Positions 17,927 to 26,478 of a DNA stretch of 64,000 nt are shown here, in pieces. Positions within the stretch are counted from its first letter, which is position 1, and each line of letters begins with the position of its first letter. A model generated the notes under the pieces. It did not search any database and was not told the origin of the DNA. It saw nothing but the letters and a program-made list of their open reading frames with translations. Both the position numbers and the translations under genes were made by a program. Source of the stretch: Bacillota bacterium (lineage in GTDB: Bacteria; Bacillota; Clostridia; Christensenellales; Christensenellaceae); contig JAEWMJ010000051.1 of assembly GCA_023393165.1 (NCBI GenBank), forward strand, positions 1 through 64,000. Direction: 5' to 3'.

Positions 17927-18565
17927 TCAAGTATCGCAAGCGCTATTTTTCTTTTCTGCTTCCGCCATGCCATGAATAAAGATGGCCCATGTCGTCGCTC
18001 CGGCATCCTGCTGGCCTTTTGATCTTTCACCAAGAAAACGTGCTCGCCCCTTTTTCGCCTCCATATTTTTGGTGTGCTCCGCACCGTCCATCGCGGCCCT
18101 TGCTGCGCGCCCTATCGTCTGCATAAAATCTCCACCCTGTTCCAAAGCACTTACAGCGGGTTCCAGTGCGTCAACCAGAGTCTTATCCCCCGGCTTTGCA
18201 CCGCCCAATTTTTTGGCTTTTTCACAGCCCGCACGCATCATCGCTCCAAACTCCCGTACAGAGAGGGCCGTTTTATCCCCTGCATATTCACCAGCACCAG
18301 AAAAAACGCTCCCCATGATGGGGCCGATCGCCCCGCCCATAGAATCGCTGAGCGTTTTCCCGACCTGCCGCATCATTTCGCCAATGCTATTGAATTTGGT
18401 TTTTTCCAGCAACGCCGCCGCCTGTGAAAAACCCCGCGCCGCGGTAACGCCATGATCACCATCCCCAACAAAGCTGTCCAGTTCACAAAGGTATTTTTCA
18501 TGGCGTACCACTTGCTTTGCCCCCGCAATCAGCATGGTTTGAATGTCTTTCAGCTTAATCATCAT
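17927..18565 (-). CDS. Dihydroxyacetone kinase-like ADP/ATP-binding subunit DhaL
   Basis: 212 aa, all-helical family. The Mg-nucleotide site is visible as DSFVGDGDHG with Asp30, Asp35 and Asp37 in the same positions as known DhaL proteins, followed by GGAIGPIMGSVFSGAG. It supplies the nucleotide to the DhaK subunit encoded next, 22 bases downstream. A good AAGGAG site precedes tandem ATGs at 18565 and 18562. Confidence 0.93.
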   Translation of the reverse strand: MMIKLKDIQTMLIAGAKQVVRHEKYLCELDSFVGDGDHGVTAARGFSQAAALLEKTKFNSIGEMMRQVGKTLSDSMGGAIGPIMGSVFSGAGEYAGDKTALSVREFGAMMRAGCEKAKKLGGAKPGDKTLVDALEPAVSALEQGGDFMQTIGRAARAAMDGAEHTKNMEAKKGRARFLGERSKGQQDAGATTWAIFIHGMAEAEKKNSACDT

Positions 18566-18580
18566 TTACTCCTTTAAGGC

Positions 18581-20830
18581 CTAATATTTTAGAATCGCAT
18601 CCATTTTTTTCAGTGCTTCCTCGCTGGAGATTCTGTCTTCGACAGCATCCTGCACGCACTTTGCAATCTCGATATCCAGCCAGTAAGGATCCACGATATC
18701 ACCCCGGCTGTCGCGGATAATGTCCCTTTTATTGCTGGTGGCGAAGCCTTCCCACACAAAATACATCCATGGCCTTTCCAGCTTAAGCATGGTATTTTCA
18801 TACACGCTCCGCACCGGCAGCATCCAGCCCAGGAGCGCGTTGTGTGTTCTGTATCTTGCCGAAAGCTCCCACTTTATGTATTCAAAAGCCTCCTCGGGCT
18901 TTTCACAATATGCATTGATGCCCAGCATCCATCCGCCCAGCACTGGCTTGCCGCCCGGAATGTAGGTAACGCCGATATTGCTGTAATAATCCCCATATTG
19001 TTTGGCCTGTGTAGAGGATACCGGATAGAGCGATGAAAAGCCGTGTATCATCGCGCATTTTCCGCTCAGCAGCATTCTAATCTCTTCATCCCACCAGCGG
19101 TTCCGGTATTCATTGGGCACCAGCTTATAGGACTCCTTCAGATTTTTGAGGGCGCGGATATTTTCCACGGAATCAATAGATGGTTCACCGCATTCGTTGA
19201 CCATTTGCCCGCCAAAGGACCACATTCTCGGCAAAAATTCATCGACCAGCCCCGTTGCATTTGCGCCGCAAACCGATGTGCCAAACTCGACGGGGGATTT
19301 TTCGTTGAGCTCTCTATTAAAAAACTTGGAAACAATATTGAATTCTGTCCATGTGCGCGGCGGGTGCAGGTCAAAGCCGTACATGCGCTCAAAATTACGC
19401 TGCACCTCTCCGCTTTCAAAAAGGTCCTTGCGGTAATATAAAAGCTGTACGGTTGCCATGATGGGGATTCCCGTTATCTGTGCCCCCGCCTGCGAAAAGG
19501 ATTTTCGTATGATTCCCGGATAGTCGCCTAAAAGCTGGTTTTGATCCGTACGCACAAGCCCTGTCATATCATATAGAAAGCCTTTTTCTTTGAAGTAGCT
19601 GATCCATGGAATATCGATCATCAAAATATCATGATCAGCTCTTTTCTGCTCGATCTGATTGAGTATAAGGGAATGAATCTCGCTGTATTTATGGGTGTCA
19701 ACCGTCACCTCGTAACCAAAACGCTTTTTATACCCAACGGCCATTTTTTTGAGTGCATCCGACGTAGGGCTGTCTAAAGCAAGGATCTTGAGGCTTTTTT
19801 TCTTATTCGGAAAGATTTTGATTTCGTTGGGCGTATTTATAAATTCTTTAGATACTACCATATGTGTCGTGTTTTCGAAGATAATGACATTTTTTATATA
19901 ATCCAAAAGTAATTGCGTCCCAGCGATGCCAAGCTGAAGGGCGTTCCTTGGGATCTTGACAAAATTATTTCTCTCTATATTGGATTCCCGCCATTCGTCC
20001 GAGTCGAGGGCGTATACGGTGGAATCGCTGTCCAGGATATGGAGCACCTCGTGCAACGTGCGGGCGACCTGCGTGTTGGAAACGATAAAACATTTTGGGA
20101 TCTTATCCAACTGAATTACCTGATCAAATATAGAAAAAAAGGTGGTCTCCGAATGGATTTGTCCGGTTATGACGCTGTCGTGCAAGATCTGCTCGGTTAT
20201 CGTTCCCGCCCCGTCGCGCGATGCGCAGGCATTGATGAATCCGTCTACACAGTCCGCCTCGCTGCTGAAATCCGGGTCGCCCACCATCAGCATTACCTGG
20301 TCTCTTCCATAACGCTCAAAACAGCTCAGCGCCGTCCGCTCAACGACCGCTTTATTATCAAAAACCACCGCGCTGAATTGAAATCCCTCAACCTTTCTTT
20401 CCAGAAAGATGATGGGATTTTTGCACTTTACGATCTCCTTGTATAAAGTATGGTCATGATTAGACGGAACCACCAGATATCCGCAGACATCCATATCCAT
20501 CAATTCACTTAAAATCTGATCCTCCAGCACCGGATCATTGTTGGTTATCTTGGGTATAATGAAATAGTTTTCCTGATCCAGCACGCTTTGAATACCCCGA
20601 AAGATAGACGCATAGTGAAATTCGAAGCTCGGCATCATAACGGCAATAAAGCGCGTCTTCCTTTTCTTAAGATTTTTTGCGACGATACTTGGGCGGTAAT
20701 TCATCTCCTTGATCACGCGCATGACCTGCCTGTAGGTCTCGTCGCTGACACTACCCTTATTGTTGATAACGTTTGATATCGTGGCGATGGAGACGCCTGC
20801 TTTTCTGGCTACATCTTTAATCGTGGACAT
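18581..20830 (-). CDS. LacI-family regulator fused to an SBP family 1-like domain
   Basis: 749 aa, more than twice the usual LacI length. Residues 1-60 form the LacI helix-turn-helix (TIKDVARKAGVSIATISNVI) and hinge. Residues about 62-340 are a type I periplasmic-binding domain. Residues about 345-749 look like a full extracellular solute-binding protein (ILMIDIPWISYF, LLYYRKDLF, GGWMLGINAY), here without a signal peptide or membrane segment, so cytoplasmic. It could read two ligands, or the second domain may set DNA affinity. It sits in the operon it presumably controls, between PfkB (six bases away) and DhaL. Confidence 0.88.
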   Translation of the reverse strand: MSTIKDVARKAGVSIATISNVINNKGSVSDETYRQVMRVIKEMNYRPSIVAKNLKKRKTRFIAVMMPSFEFHYASIFRGIQSVLDQENYFIIPKITNNDPVLEDQILSELMDMDVCGYLVVPSNHDHTLYKEIVKCKNPIIFLERKVEGFQFSAVVFDNKAVVERTALSCFERYGRDQVMLMVGDPDFSSEADCVDGFINACASRDGAGTITEQILHDSVITGQIHSETTFFSIFDQVIQLDKIPKCFIVSNTQVARTLHEVLHILDSDSTVYALDSDEWRESNIERNNFVKIPRNALQLGIAGTQLLLDYIKNVIIFENTTHMVVSKEFINTPNEIKIFPNKKKSLKILALDSPTSDALKKMAVGYKKRFGYEVTVDTHKYSEIHSLILNQIEQKRADHDILMIDIPWISYFKEKGFLYDMTGLVRTDQNQLLGDYPGIIRKSFSQAGAQITGIPIMATVQLLYYRKDLFESGEVQRNFERMYGFDLHPPRTWTEFNIVSKFFNRELNEKSPVEFGTSVCGANATGLVDEFLPRMWSFGGQMVNECGEPSIDSVENIRALKNLKESYKLVPNEYRNRWWDEEIRMLLSGKCAMIHGFSSLYPVSSTQAKQYGDYYSNIGVTYIPGGKPVLGGWMLGINAYCEKPEEAFEYIKWELSARYRTHNALLGWMLPVRSVYENTMLKLERPWMYFVWEGFATSNKRDIIRDSRGDIVDPYWLDIEIAKCVQDAVEDRISSEEALKKMDAILKY

Positions 20831-20836
20831 ACATAT

Positions 20837-21832
20837 CTACCTTGCATTCATTTGTTTTAGAATCTGATCGATGGAACCGACCCCTTGGGTCGCTCCAAAT
20901 TGGGAAAGAGACATGACCGCGGCTACATTGGCGACCGTCAGGGCCGTCCGGTACTCCCATCCCATATACGCGCTGTACAGCAACCCCGCCACAAACGCGT
21001 CACCCGCGCCGACCGAATCCTTGATAAAGCCGGCAGGTAGCCGGCGGGAGGGTTCATATACATAATCACCGTCTTTGTCCAGGCCAAAAGCGCCTTCGGG
21101 CGCGTGAATGGTCACCCATCTTCTGACTCCATGCCCTTTGAGCGCCTTCAGCGCGCTTTCCATATTCTCCGTTTTCAGCTTGTCCTGCCGTGTCCGCAAT
21201 TGTACCCCCGTAACCTGCTCGGCTTCCATTTCGTTGATCGTGCAGTAATCGCTGTATCGCAGCGCCGGTATAACCAACTTTCTGAACCGGTCGCCGCACT
21301 CGCTTACGACATCAATGGAGGTCTCAATACCGTGATTTTGTGCATTGCAAAGAATTTTTGCCAAAACAGTGCCGTATTGGGGGTCCGCCTTGTCCAGGCC
21401 GTCCATAAGCAGGATATATCCGATGTGCATAAGCTTAAAGCCCAGCTTGCCAAAATCAAAATCGGAGAGGCCCAACAGGCCGTCCGCGCCTTTGTACGTA
21501 AAAAAAGTCCTCTCCCCCGTGTTGGCAATCGTCATAACATCGGTGAAAGATGTTTTGCCCTGTATCTTGATCATCGAGCAGTCTATGTTGGGATATCTGT
21601 CCATTTGTTCAACGGCAAACCGGCCTTCCTCGTCTTTGCCAACATACCCCATCAGTGAAATAGGGATCCTGCTGTCCAATTTTGCCAGATCGATGCCCAC
21701 ATTGGGCACCAGGCCCCCTAAGCTTTTCCGTGTACTCTGAATGGAAGTAAGCGCAAGTTTATTTGGATATGCGTCGATCAGCTTGATAAAATCAACAATA
21801 ATATTGCCCGCAATTAAGACTCCTGTTTTCAT
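20837..21832 (-). CDS. PfkB-family carbohydrate kinase
   Basis: 331 aa, ribokinase fold. The N-terminal glycine motif (GGLVPNVGIDLAKL) and the C-terminal signature DSVGAGDAFVAGLL, with the catalytic Asp in GAGD, are visible. It phosphorylates a sugar or sugar phosphate with ATP in the cytosol. It is the first gene of the nine-gene operon. With DhaK/DhaL also present, the operon has two kinases, so this one may act on a different intermediate. The ribosome site (AAAGGTAG) is weak. Confidence 0.92.
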   Translation of the reverse strand: MKTGVLIAGNIIVDFIKLIDAYPNKLALTSIQSTRKSLGGLVPNVGIDLAKLDSRIPISLMGYVGKDEEGRFAVEQMDRYPNIDCSMIKIQGKTSFTDVMTIANTGERTFFTYKGADGLLGLSDFDFGKLGFKLMHIGYILLMDGLDKADPQYGTVLAKILCNAQNHGIETSIDVVSECGDRFRKLVIPALRYSDYCTINEMEAEQVTGVQLRTRQDKLKTENMESALKALKGHGVRRWVTIHAPEGAFGLDKDGDYVYEPSRRLPAGFIKDSVGAGDAFVAGLLYSAYMGWEYRTALTVANVAAVMSLSQFGATQGVGSIDQILKQMNAR

Positions 21833-21878
21833 CTATACATCTACCTTTGGAATATTTTTTATATTTGGGATAAATAAA

Positions 21879-21907
21879 TGTTATCATCGCGTTCCGCACA
21901 TTGTCAA
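21879..21907 (-). promoter_or_regulatory. Promoter of the PfkB-LacI-Dha-Rbs operon
   Basis: On the minus strand TTGACA (21907 to 21902) and TAACAT (21884 to 21879) are 17 bases apart, about 47 bases upstream of the PfkB start. Further upstream (21929-21957) the heptamer ACTATAT and the hexamer TTTTAC each occur twice around AAACCGTTT, which might be a regulator site. Confidence 0.7.
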
Positions 21908-22095
21908 CGAAGGGAAGGCCTGTATTTCACTATATTTTACAAACCGTTTTACTATATCGTTTAATTTTGTTAAATTTTTATCAATTAAATTGTTTTAATA
22001 AATTGTTTCATAAAGCGTTGTTCATCGTATGGCCCTTAATCGAGATACGCGGGGCCGCGTGAAGAAAACAAGTTGAACGAACCATCCTAAAGGGC

Positions 22096-22116
22096 AATGT
22101 CATTAAGATAAGAAAA
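22096..22116 (+). repeat. 21-bp direct repeat, copy 2
   Basis: Identical to 11177-11197 and followed, as there, by a terminator hairpin. Confidence 0.7.
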
Positions 22117-22134
22117 TAATGGTCTAAGAAAGAG

Positions 22135-22168
22135 CGAAGGTAGAAATACAAAAAGGCCTTCGTTTTTT
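22135..22168 (+). terminator. Rightward terminator after the 21-bp repeat
   Basis: CGAAGG (22135-22140) pairs with CCTTCG (22157-22162), followed by six T. No rightward gene upstream explains it. Confidence 0.55.
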
Positions 22169-22378
22169 GTTGTAAATACGGAACAAAAAAGAGTAACCCA
22201 AATTACAAACGCCTCTGGGTTGGAGGATATTTTACAGATAATGGGCATGAGTTGAGTTTTAATAATTTAGATGGTTTTTTCATTGGTGGGCCTCCTGAAA
22301 TTTATATTTCAAGAGGTTGCGCTACATTTTTGACTCTGTTCGTCGAATGTTTTTTATTAATTTACGGGCATTTTCTGC

Positions 22379-22412
22379 AAAAAAAGGGGTATCGTTTGAT
22401 ACTCCCCTTTTT
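22379..22412. terminator. Terminator behind the phage lysis genes
   Basis: GGGGTATC and GATACTCCCC pair with a two-base bulge; A7 and T5 flank the stem. On the minus strand it yields a seven-T tail about 50 bases after the holin gene. Confidence 0.8.
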
Positions 22413-22460
22413 CGTCTGTTCTTTAACTTAATGACATGGCCTCAGGCCCCTCTTTTAAAT

Positions 22461-22658
22461 TTACGCGTTCGCTCCAAGGCCGGTCTTGTTCGTGGGATTG
22501 TTTATGATTCCGAATCCGACCAGAACAGGCAACAGCACGTTTAAAAAGCCGTTTGTCTGTTCGCTGATATCCAGCCCAAAAAATTCCTTGGCGCAAAACA
22601 CAATAAGCGCGGCAACCGCCAGCCACAGCGCCCAGGATCTGTATGCCTTCTGCTGCAT
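22461..22658 (-). CDS. Phage holin, small two-segment membrane protein
   Basis: 65 aa with two hydrophobic stretches (about 9-28 and 40-53) and the ending FGIINNPTNKTGLG, which recurs in small holins of Clostridia phages. GGGAGG within the end of the preceding gene serves as ribosome site. Holins form membrane pores that let the endolysin reach the wall. It is the last gene of the lysis cassette. Confidence 0.8.
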   Translation of the reverse strand: MQQKAYRSWALWLAVAALIVFCAKEFFGLDISEQTNGFLNVLLPVLVGFGIINNPTNKTGLGANA

Positions 22659-22662
22659 ATAA

Positions 22663-22983
22663 TCATCCTCCCTTCACGTTATTTACAACACTTTGCCTTT
22701 GGTAAAAATCCTCCAGCTCATGTTCTTTTAATTTGTAATACTTTATCGCTTCTTCCACTTCGCCGTTGGCTATCGGGAAGCTTGCGGCGCGTTTCACAGC
22801 ATTTGCGGTGCAGTTTGCAAGGCTTCCGATGCTGCGCGTATACTGCATTTCCGCTGTCCTGCATTCGATCAGTTCCCGCTGGCGTTCTTCCGCCTGCCTG
22901 TCCCTTTTATTGACCGTACGGATCAGCACGGCCGTAAAAACACTCGTAACACCCGATAATACTGCAACGATCACTTCAAGCAT
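22663..22983 (-). CDS. Small phage membrane protein with coiled coil, lysis cassette
   Basis: 106 aa. One N-terminal hydrophobic segment (about 3-22) is followed by a charged helix (NKRDRQAEERQRELIE) likely to be a coiled coil. Size, topology and position between amidase and holin resemble XhlA/hemolysin-like lysis helpers, but the sequence match is not certain. It ends four bases before the holin start. Confidence 0.6.
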   Translation of the reverse strand: MLEVIVAVLSGVTSVFTAVLIRTVNKRDRQAEERQRELIECRTAEMQYTRSIGSLANCTANAVKRAASFPIANGEVEEAIKYYKLKEHELEDFYQRQSVVNNVKGG

Positions 22984-23002
22984 CTGAAAGCACCCGCCTT
23001 TC

Positions 23003-23683
23003 CTACCTTTTTAAATCCTGAAATATGACCTGCCCCGTATTTCCGCCAATCTTGATGCGGGCAAGGACGTCCTTGTCAAAATACGAATCCAGCTGCACCT
23101 TCTGGCCCGCCTTGACCACTCCTATCTGCGCCAAAAGCGGCGTGTCCTTTACCGCCGTGTAGATATATGGGTTTTCTTCCGGCGCGCCGCCGGCGCGGAT
23201 AAACGCGCGCACTTCTTCAATTGGGAAGTTGTCTCCGGGGCAATCCGTGTAACCGCGCCCCGCAATCTCCCTGTGTGAAACGATCTGCGAAGCGCTGTCA
23301 AATTTGTAATAACGCACCACATCGGATACGATCTTTTTCAGCGCTTCCTTCTGGACGTCTCCCATTTTTTCTTTCATAAAGTTTCCAAGGCACACGATCC
23401 CTACGCTGCGGGCGTTTACGCCGCAAGTCGGCAGCCCTGCTTTATTCATGGTATGGCCGCCCTCGGCATCAAGGCCCCTCCCCCATACTACGGTCCCGTC
23501 TTTCTGTATGCAGACGTTATAGTCGATCCCCTTATGCCCTTCGGAAAGATGATAGTCATGTATTGATTGTACGGTTTCCGATGCTCCGCCTTCGCTGTGA
23601 TGCAGAACGATCAGATCGGTGTTTTTCCTGTTTATAAGTCCGCCTTTAAAATTGAGGCCATAGTCCTTTACGTATTCAAACAT
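23003..23683 (-). CDS. N-acetylmuramoyl-L-alanine amidase, phage endolysin
   Basis: 226 aa. The Amidase_2/PGRP fold is recognised from LIVLHHSEGG (first zinc His), VSHREIAGRGYTDCPG (second His and the Cys ligand) and GIDYNVCIQKDGTV. The C-terminal 45 residues look like a small SH3-type wall-binding domain. It cleaves the amide bond between N-acetylmuramic acid and the stem peptide. AAAGGAG precedes the ATG and the copy 1 promoter lies 60 bases upstream. Confidence 0.93.
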   Translation of the reverse strand: MFEYVKDYGLNFKGGLINRKNTDLIVLHHSEGGASETVQSIHDYHLSEGHKGIDYNVCIQKDGTVVWGRGLDAEGGHTMNKAGLPTCGVNARSVGIVCLGNFMKEKMGDVQKEALKKIVSDVVRYYKFDSASQIVSHREIAGRGYTDCPGDNFPIEEVRAFIRAGGAPEENPYIYTAVKDTPLLAQIGVVKAGQKVQLDSYFDKDVLARIKIGGNTGQVIFQDLKR

Positions 23684-23742
23684 GGATGCTCCTTTCGTTT
23701 CTGTGTTTTCTATGATTTGTTTGTCATTTACAGGTTTAAAGT

Positions 23743-23771
23743 ACCATAAAAGAAGTGTCAGTTATCGTCAA
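23743..23771 (-). promoter_or_regulatory. Phage repeat promoter, copy 1 (lysis genes)
   Basis: Minus strand: TTGACG, then ATAACTGACA within a 17-base spacer, then TATGGT. It heads the amidase, XhlA-like and holin genes. Confidence 0.85.
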
Positions 23772-23845
23772 CTTTGCCATAATAAAAAACGCCTTGCGCT
23801 GGCAAGACGGTTAACTTTTATTAAAAGACTGCATGTCAATACTAA

Positions 23846-24443
23846 TTACAAAATGCTGGCATGCATTTTAGTTTTCCTGATAAATTCGCTCGGATTCTCT
23901 TTAATAAACGCGTCATAAAACTCCTTATTGTTGGATTGTTGTAAAATAATGAGCAATAGTATTTGCGGTAAATACATAAATATTGAAAAAACAAGACCAG
24001 AGATTATAATTGCGGCATTCTGCAATTCAGTGAATGCGCTCCCATTGAGTAAGCTGAATACGGCAAACAATGCCAGAACGATAAGCAACACAATAAAAAT
24101 CCATATAAAAAATGCCGGTGAATTATACCTCTGCGTATTTTTTTTGCTTCTTAAAAACTCTACTATAAAAGCAAGTAATATTAACAGCATCAGGTTTGAA
24201 ATAACCTGAACAACCGGGGCAAGAAGACTGTCTAAAGGGTATAAACCCAAATCGTTTCCAAATAAACTTAAGAAAATCATAACAAAGAGTATTATAAAAA
24301 ATACTCTAATTATTTTTTCTCTCAGACTGCCATAAAGCCAGGTCAGTATAAAATATATTAAAATGAAAAAAAAGTTAAATAAGTTGGGCTTGTAACCAAA
24401 AAGAGCTATTGCAATAATAAAACAAATTATTAGAAATACGTTT
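23846..24443 (-). pseudogene. Polytopic membrane protein, 5' end lost
   Basis: The frame is open from 24443 but has no ATG until 24280, and that codon lacks a ribosome site and falls inside a hydrophobic segment. About five to six membrane segments are readable, ending FYDAFIKENPSEFIRK. This tail resembles FYKYFIETHPKYLIKG of the intact protein at 29122-29766, with similar length and topology, so the two look like paralogs. The break at about 24450 coincides with a REP-like hairpin. Function unknown. Confidence 0.6.
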
Positions 24444-24454
24444 CAAATATTTAG

Positions 24455-24492
24455 GGACATACATTGTAGTTTTGACACAGTCTGCTGTCCCC
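24455..24492. repeat. REP-like hairpin repeat
   Basis: GGGACA (24455-24460) and TGTCCC (24487-24492) frame an interior containing CATTGTAGTTTTGACACAG. The arrangement resembles repeats mobilised by REP-associated tyrosine transposases, one of which is at 28174. It marks the broken 5' end of the membrane gene. Confidence 0.45.
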
Positions 24493-24508
24493 ATGGTTTC
24501 CCCATGGT

Positions 24509-25347
24509 TCATGGATCAGGCTTGATGCCGCCGCTGCTGTCTTTCAGCCAATATAAAAATTCGTTTTTATCAAAAATGAACATTTCAATTTTCCCGGCAA
24601 CATTACCATCAAATAAAAACCTTAATCTTAATACTTTTTCGCCTTTATCCAAATTGTATACCATAAATGGTTCGCTCAATGGCCCCGATCCTATCTGTTG
24701 AGGATTACCCAATAAATGAATAATATCCTGCGGCGTTGCTGTTTCCAGCATAATTGGCCCCAGTTGATGTGTTTCCTTCTTATCTGGATTATTTAAAAAG
24801 GACTCAATCCATCCTAATTTGCGGTTATACAAAACTAAAATTGTCCATGTTTTAAGAGCTCCTAGACAAGGAGGTTCCTCATGTTCGTCGATCGGATCGT
24901 TTTCAAAGGCGTCAATATACTTATTTTTATCTTTTTTTAAATCGGGATCAATTTTGCAGTATTCATTTACCAAATCTCTCGCCGGCATGCCTAGAACAAA
25001 TGTAGCCTGCCCGTTCTTGTTTTTTACAATCAGTTTGGATAATTCGTCTGTCAACTTTGCGTCCAGCTTTACCAAATCCTCCTGTGTGATCTCAAAGCCT
25101 GTCCCTTTAATATATGGTTGCTTTTTGCCCGTTTCATCTTGACTTGCTTCTCCTGAAACATTTGATATTCAGGAGAAGCAGATTCTGACAGTGCAATCGT
25201 AGAGGCTGGTGTTGCGATTTGTGTTTGGGAACTGAACGACGTTTCTTTTGATTTCAGATTGCCTTCACCTGTATTGCTTTGGCATCCAATAATCAATAGC
25301 AGCATAGCTGTCATTAAACTTAAAATAATCAAAAAACTTTTTTTCAT
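24509..25347 (-). pseudogene. Lipoprotein gene split by a frameshift
   Basis: The first part (ATG at 25347, AGGAGG-like site) encodes a signal peptide ending LLLIIGCQS and a Ser/Thr-rich linker up to SESASPEYQ. It then runs into an unrelated frame ending at 25069. The shifted frame, open from 25168, continues as SNVSGEASQDETGKKQPYIK and on to the stop at 24509 with no start or ribosome site of its own. Joined, they make one lipoprotein of about 275 residues. The shift lies between 25069 and 25168, probably near the upper end. No family recognised. Confidence 0.7.
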
Positions 25348-25372
25348 TTTATCCTCCGGTACAGCTATTCAA

Positions 25373-25600
25373 CTCGGCGGGGGGCCGGTCCCACTTCTCA
25401 GCGGATTCATGCTTCGCGTAAGTATTTTATAAAGGTTTGCACTCGCATTCATCTCGCGTTCAGTGTAAACTGCATTCCCTTCATCCGCCACCGGCGGCGG
25501 TCATTCCGTTTACCGGGTTCGACGCTTCGCTGCCACCCCTAGTCTTTGGTCAGCGCTTCGTTCACACGTTCAAATTAGCGTGCTCTTTTCCTCGGGTTTG
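25373..25600 (-). repeat. Structured intergenic repeat, copy A
   Basis: About 230 bases of GC-rich sequence upstream of the split lipoprotein gene align throughout with 38638-38890. Conserved blocks include a GCAGTTT..CACTGA hairpin, a CCGCC/GGCGG hairpin and GGCAGCGAAGCGTCG (minus-strand reading). In both copies the element lies on the 5' side of a leftward gene, in the same orientation. Confidence 0.65.
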
Positions 25601-25603
25601 GAA

Positions 25604-26440
25604 CTATTTAACCTCCTGCATATTGAAAGCGGTAATATTATAGCCCCATTCACTTGTATCATCTTTTTTAAGCTTAAATATGATGCTATAATTAACAATT
25701 GAATGCTCTGCATCACCATAAGTTACTGTACAGTTGGGTTTAAACTCAGTATTCTCGTTGCCTTTGAACGGCAAATCTAAAGGCCCCATAACATCTTCTT
25801 CCGGATAATCTTCTACCGGTTCAAAGATATATATTCCATCTATCAGTTTCGGACCATAATTGTAAACTCCATTAAATATATTTCCATTCAAATCAATTGC
25901 CTTTAATGCTTCTTCTCCAAATGTACTCATAAGAATTGAATTAATAGCTTTTTGGGGGATATGAACAAAATATTTATTATCATTGTACAAATCGCCTTTT
26001 TTGATTCCATATTTTTTATTACTTGTTTTAAAATATTCTGAATACCTGGAAGTACTTGGATAAAAGTAGTCAAAAAAATGAGCTGTGTTCCATGCAAAAA
26101 TAGCTATATTATCTTTTGACAAACCATTTTTATAATCATACATTACATCAGATGAAAATTCGTTTGCTTTAAATAAAACTGTAAGCGGCGCTTTTAACTT
26201 CTGATAATCTTCCTTGGTCAGTGTAAAAGTTGCCTGGGCATTAGGAGTTATAGTGGAAATCGGCGCTGCAGAAGTTATTGTGGTGGGCGGCAGTGTAGTG
26301 TCTTCAGCAATAGCCGCTGTCGCTGTTTCATGTGCTGCTGTTTCAACAGATGAAGTATTTATTGCAAAATTCTGATATGTACATCCGCAAAATATGAGTA
26401 TTGCTATAAAAGTTACAATAGTTAAAACTGTTTTTTTCAT
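25604..26440 (-). CDS. Lipoprotein of unknown function
   Basis: 278 aa. A signal peptide ends IFCGCTYQ (lipobox Cys), then a Thr/Ala-rich linker (about 30-70) and a roughly 200-residue soluble domain with HFFDYFYPSTSRYSEYF and FEPVEDYPEED. I do not recognise the family. An AAGGAG site precedes the ATG, and the gene follows the broken NlpC/P60 gene by 38 bases. Its lipoprotein neighbour at 24509-25347 has a similar design, which suggests both are surface cargo of the prophage. Confidence 0.75.
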   Translation of the reverse strand: MKKTVLTIVTFIAILIFCGCTYQNFAINTSSVETAAHETATAAIAEDTTLPPTTITSAAPISTITPNAQATFTLTKEDYQKLKAPLTVLFKANEFSSDVMYDYKNGLSKDNIAIFAWNTAHFFDYFYPSTSRYSEYFKTSNKKYGIKKGDLYNDNKYFVHIPQKAINSILMSTFGEEALKAIDLNGNIFNGVYNYGPKLIDGIYIFEPVEDYPEEDVMGPLDLPFKGNENTEFKPNCTVTYGDAEHSIVNYSIIFKLKKDDTSEWGYNITAFNMQEVK

Positions 26441-26478
26441 AGTAAACTCCTTATAGTGCTTATTAAAGACCTTTCTAT

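Larger units (their letters stand above)
22000..22460. other. Intergenic stretch between sugar operon and prophage
   Basis: It holds the second 21-bp repeat (22096-22116), a rightward terminator, a possible gene remnant and the terminator of the lysis cassette. On the plus strand a frame without a start codon (about 22186-22318) reads NYKRLWVGGYFTDNGH followed by some 25 further plausible residues ending near ISRGCATF. I do not recognise it; it could be a decayed gene or chance. Confidence 0.4.

Noticed and set aside
21929..21957. AAACCGTTT with flanking repeats as a LacI operator or CRE
   Set aside because: The palindrome is only nine bases and the flanks are direct, not inverted, repeats; it lies upstream of the -35 box. 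Kept only as a note under the promoter.
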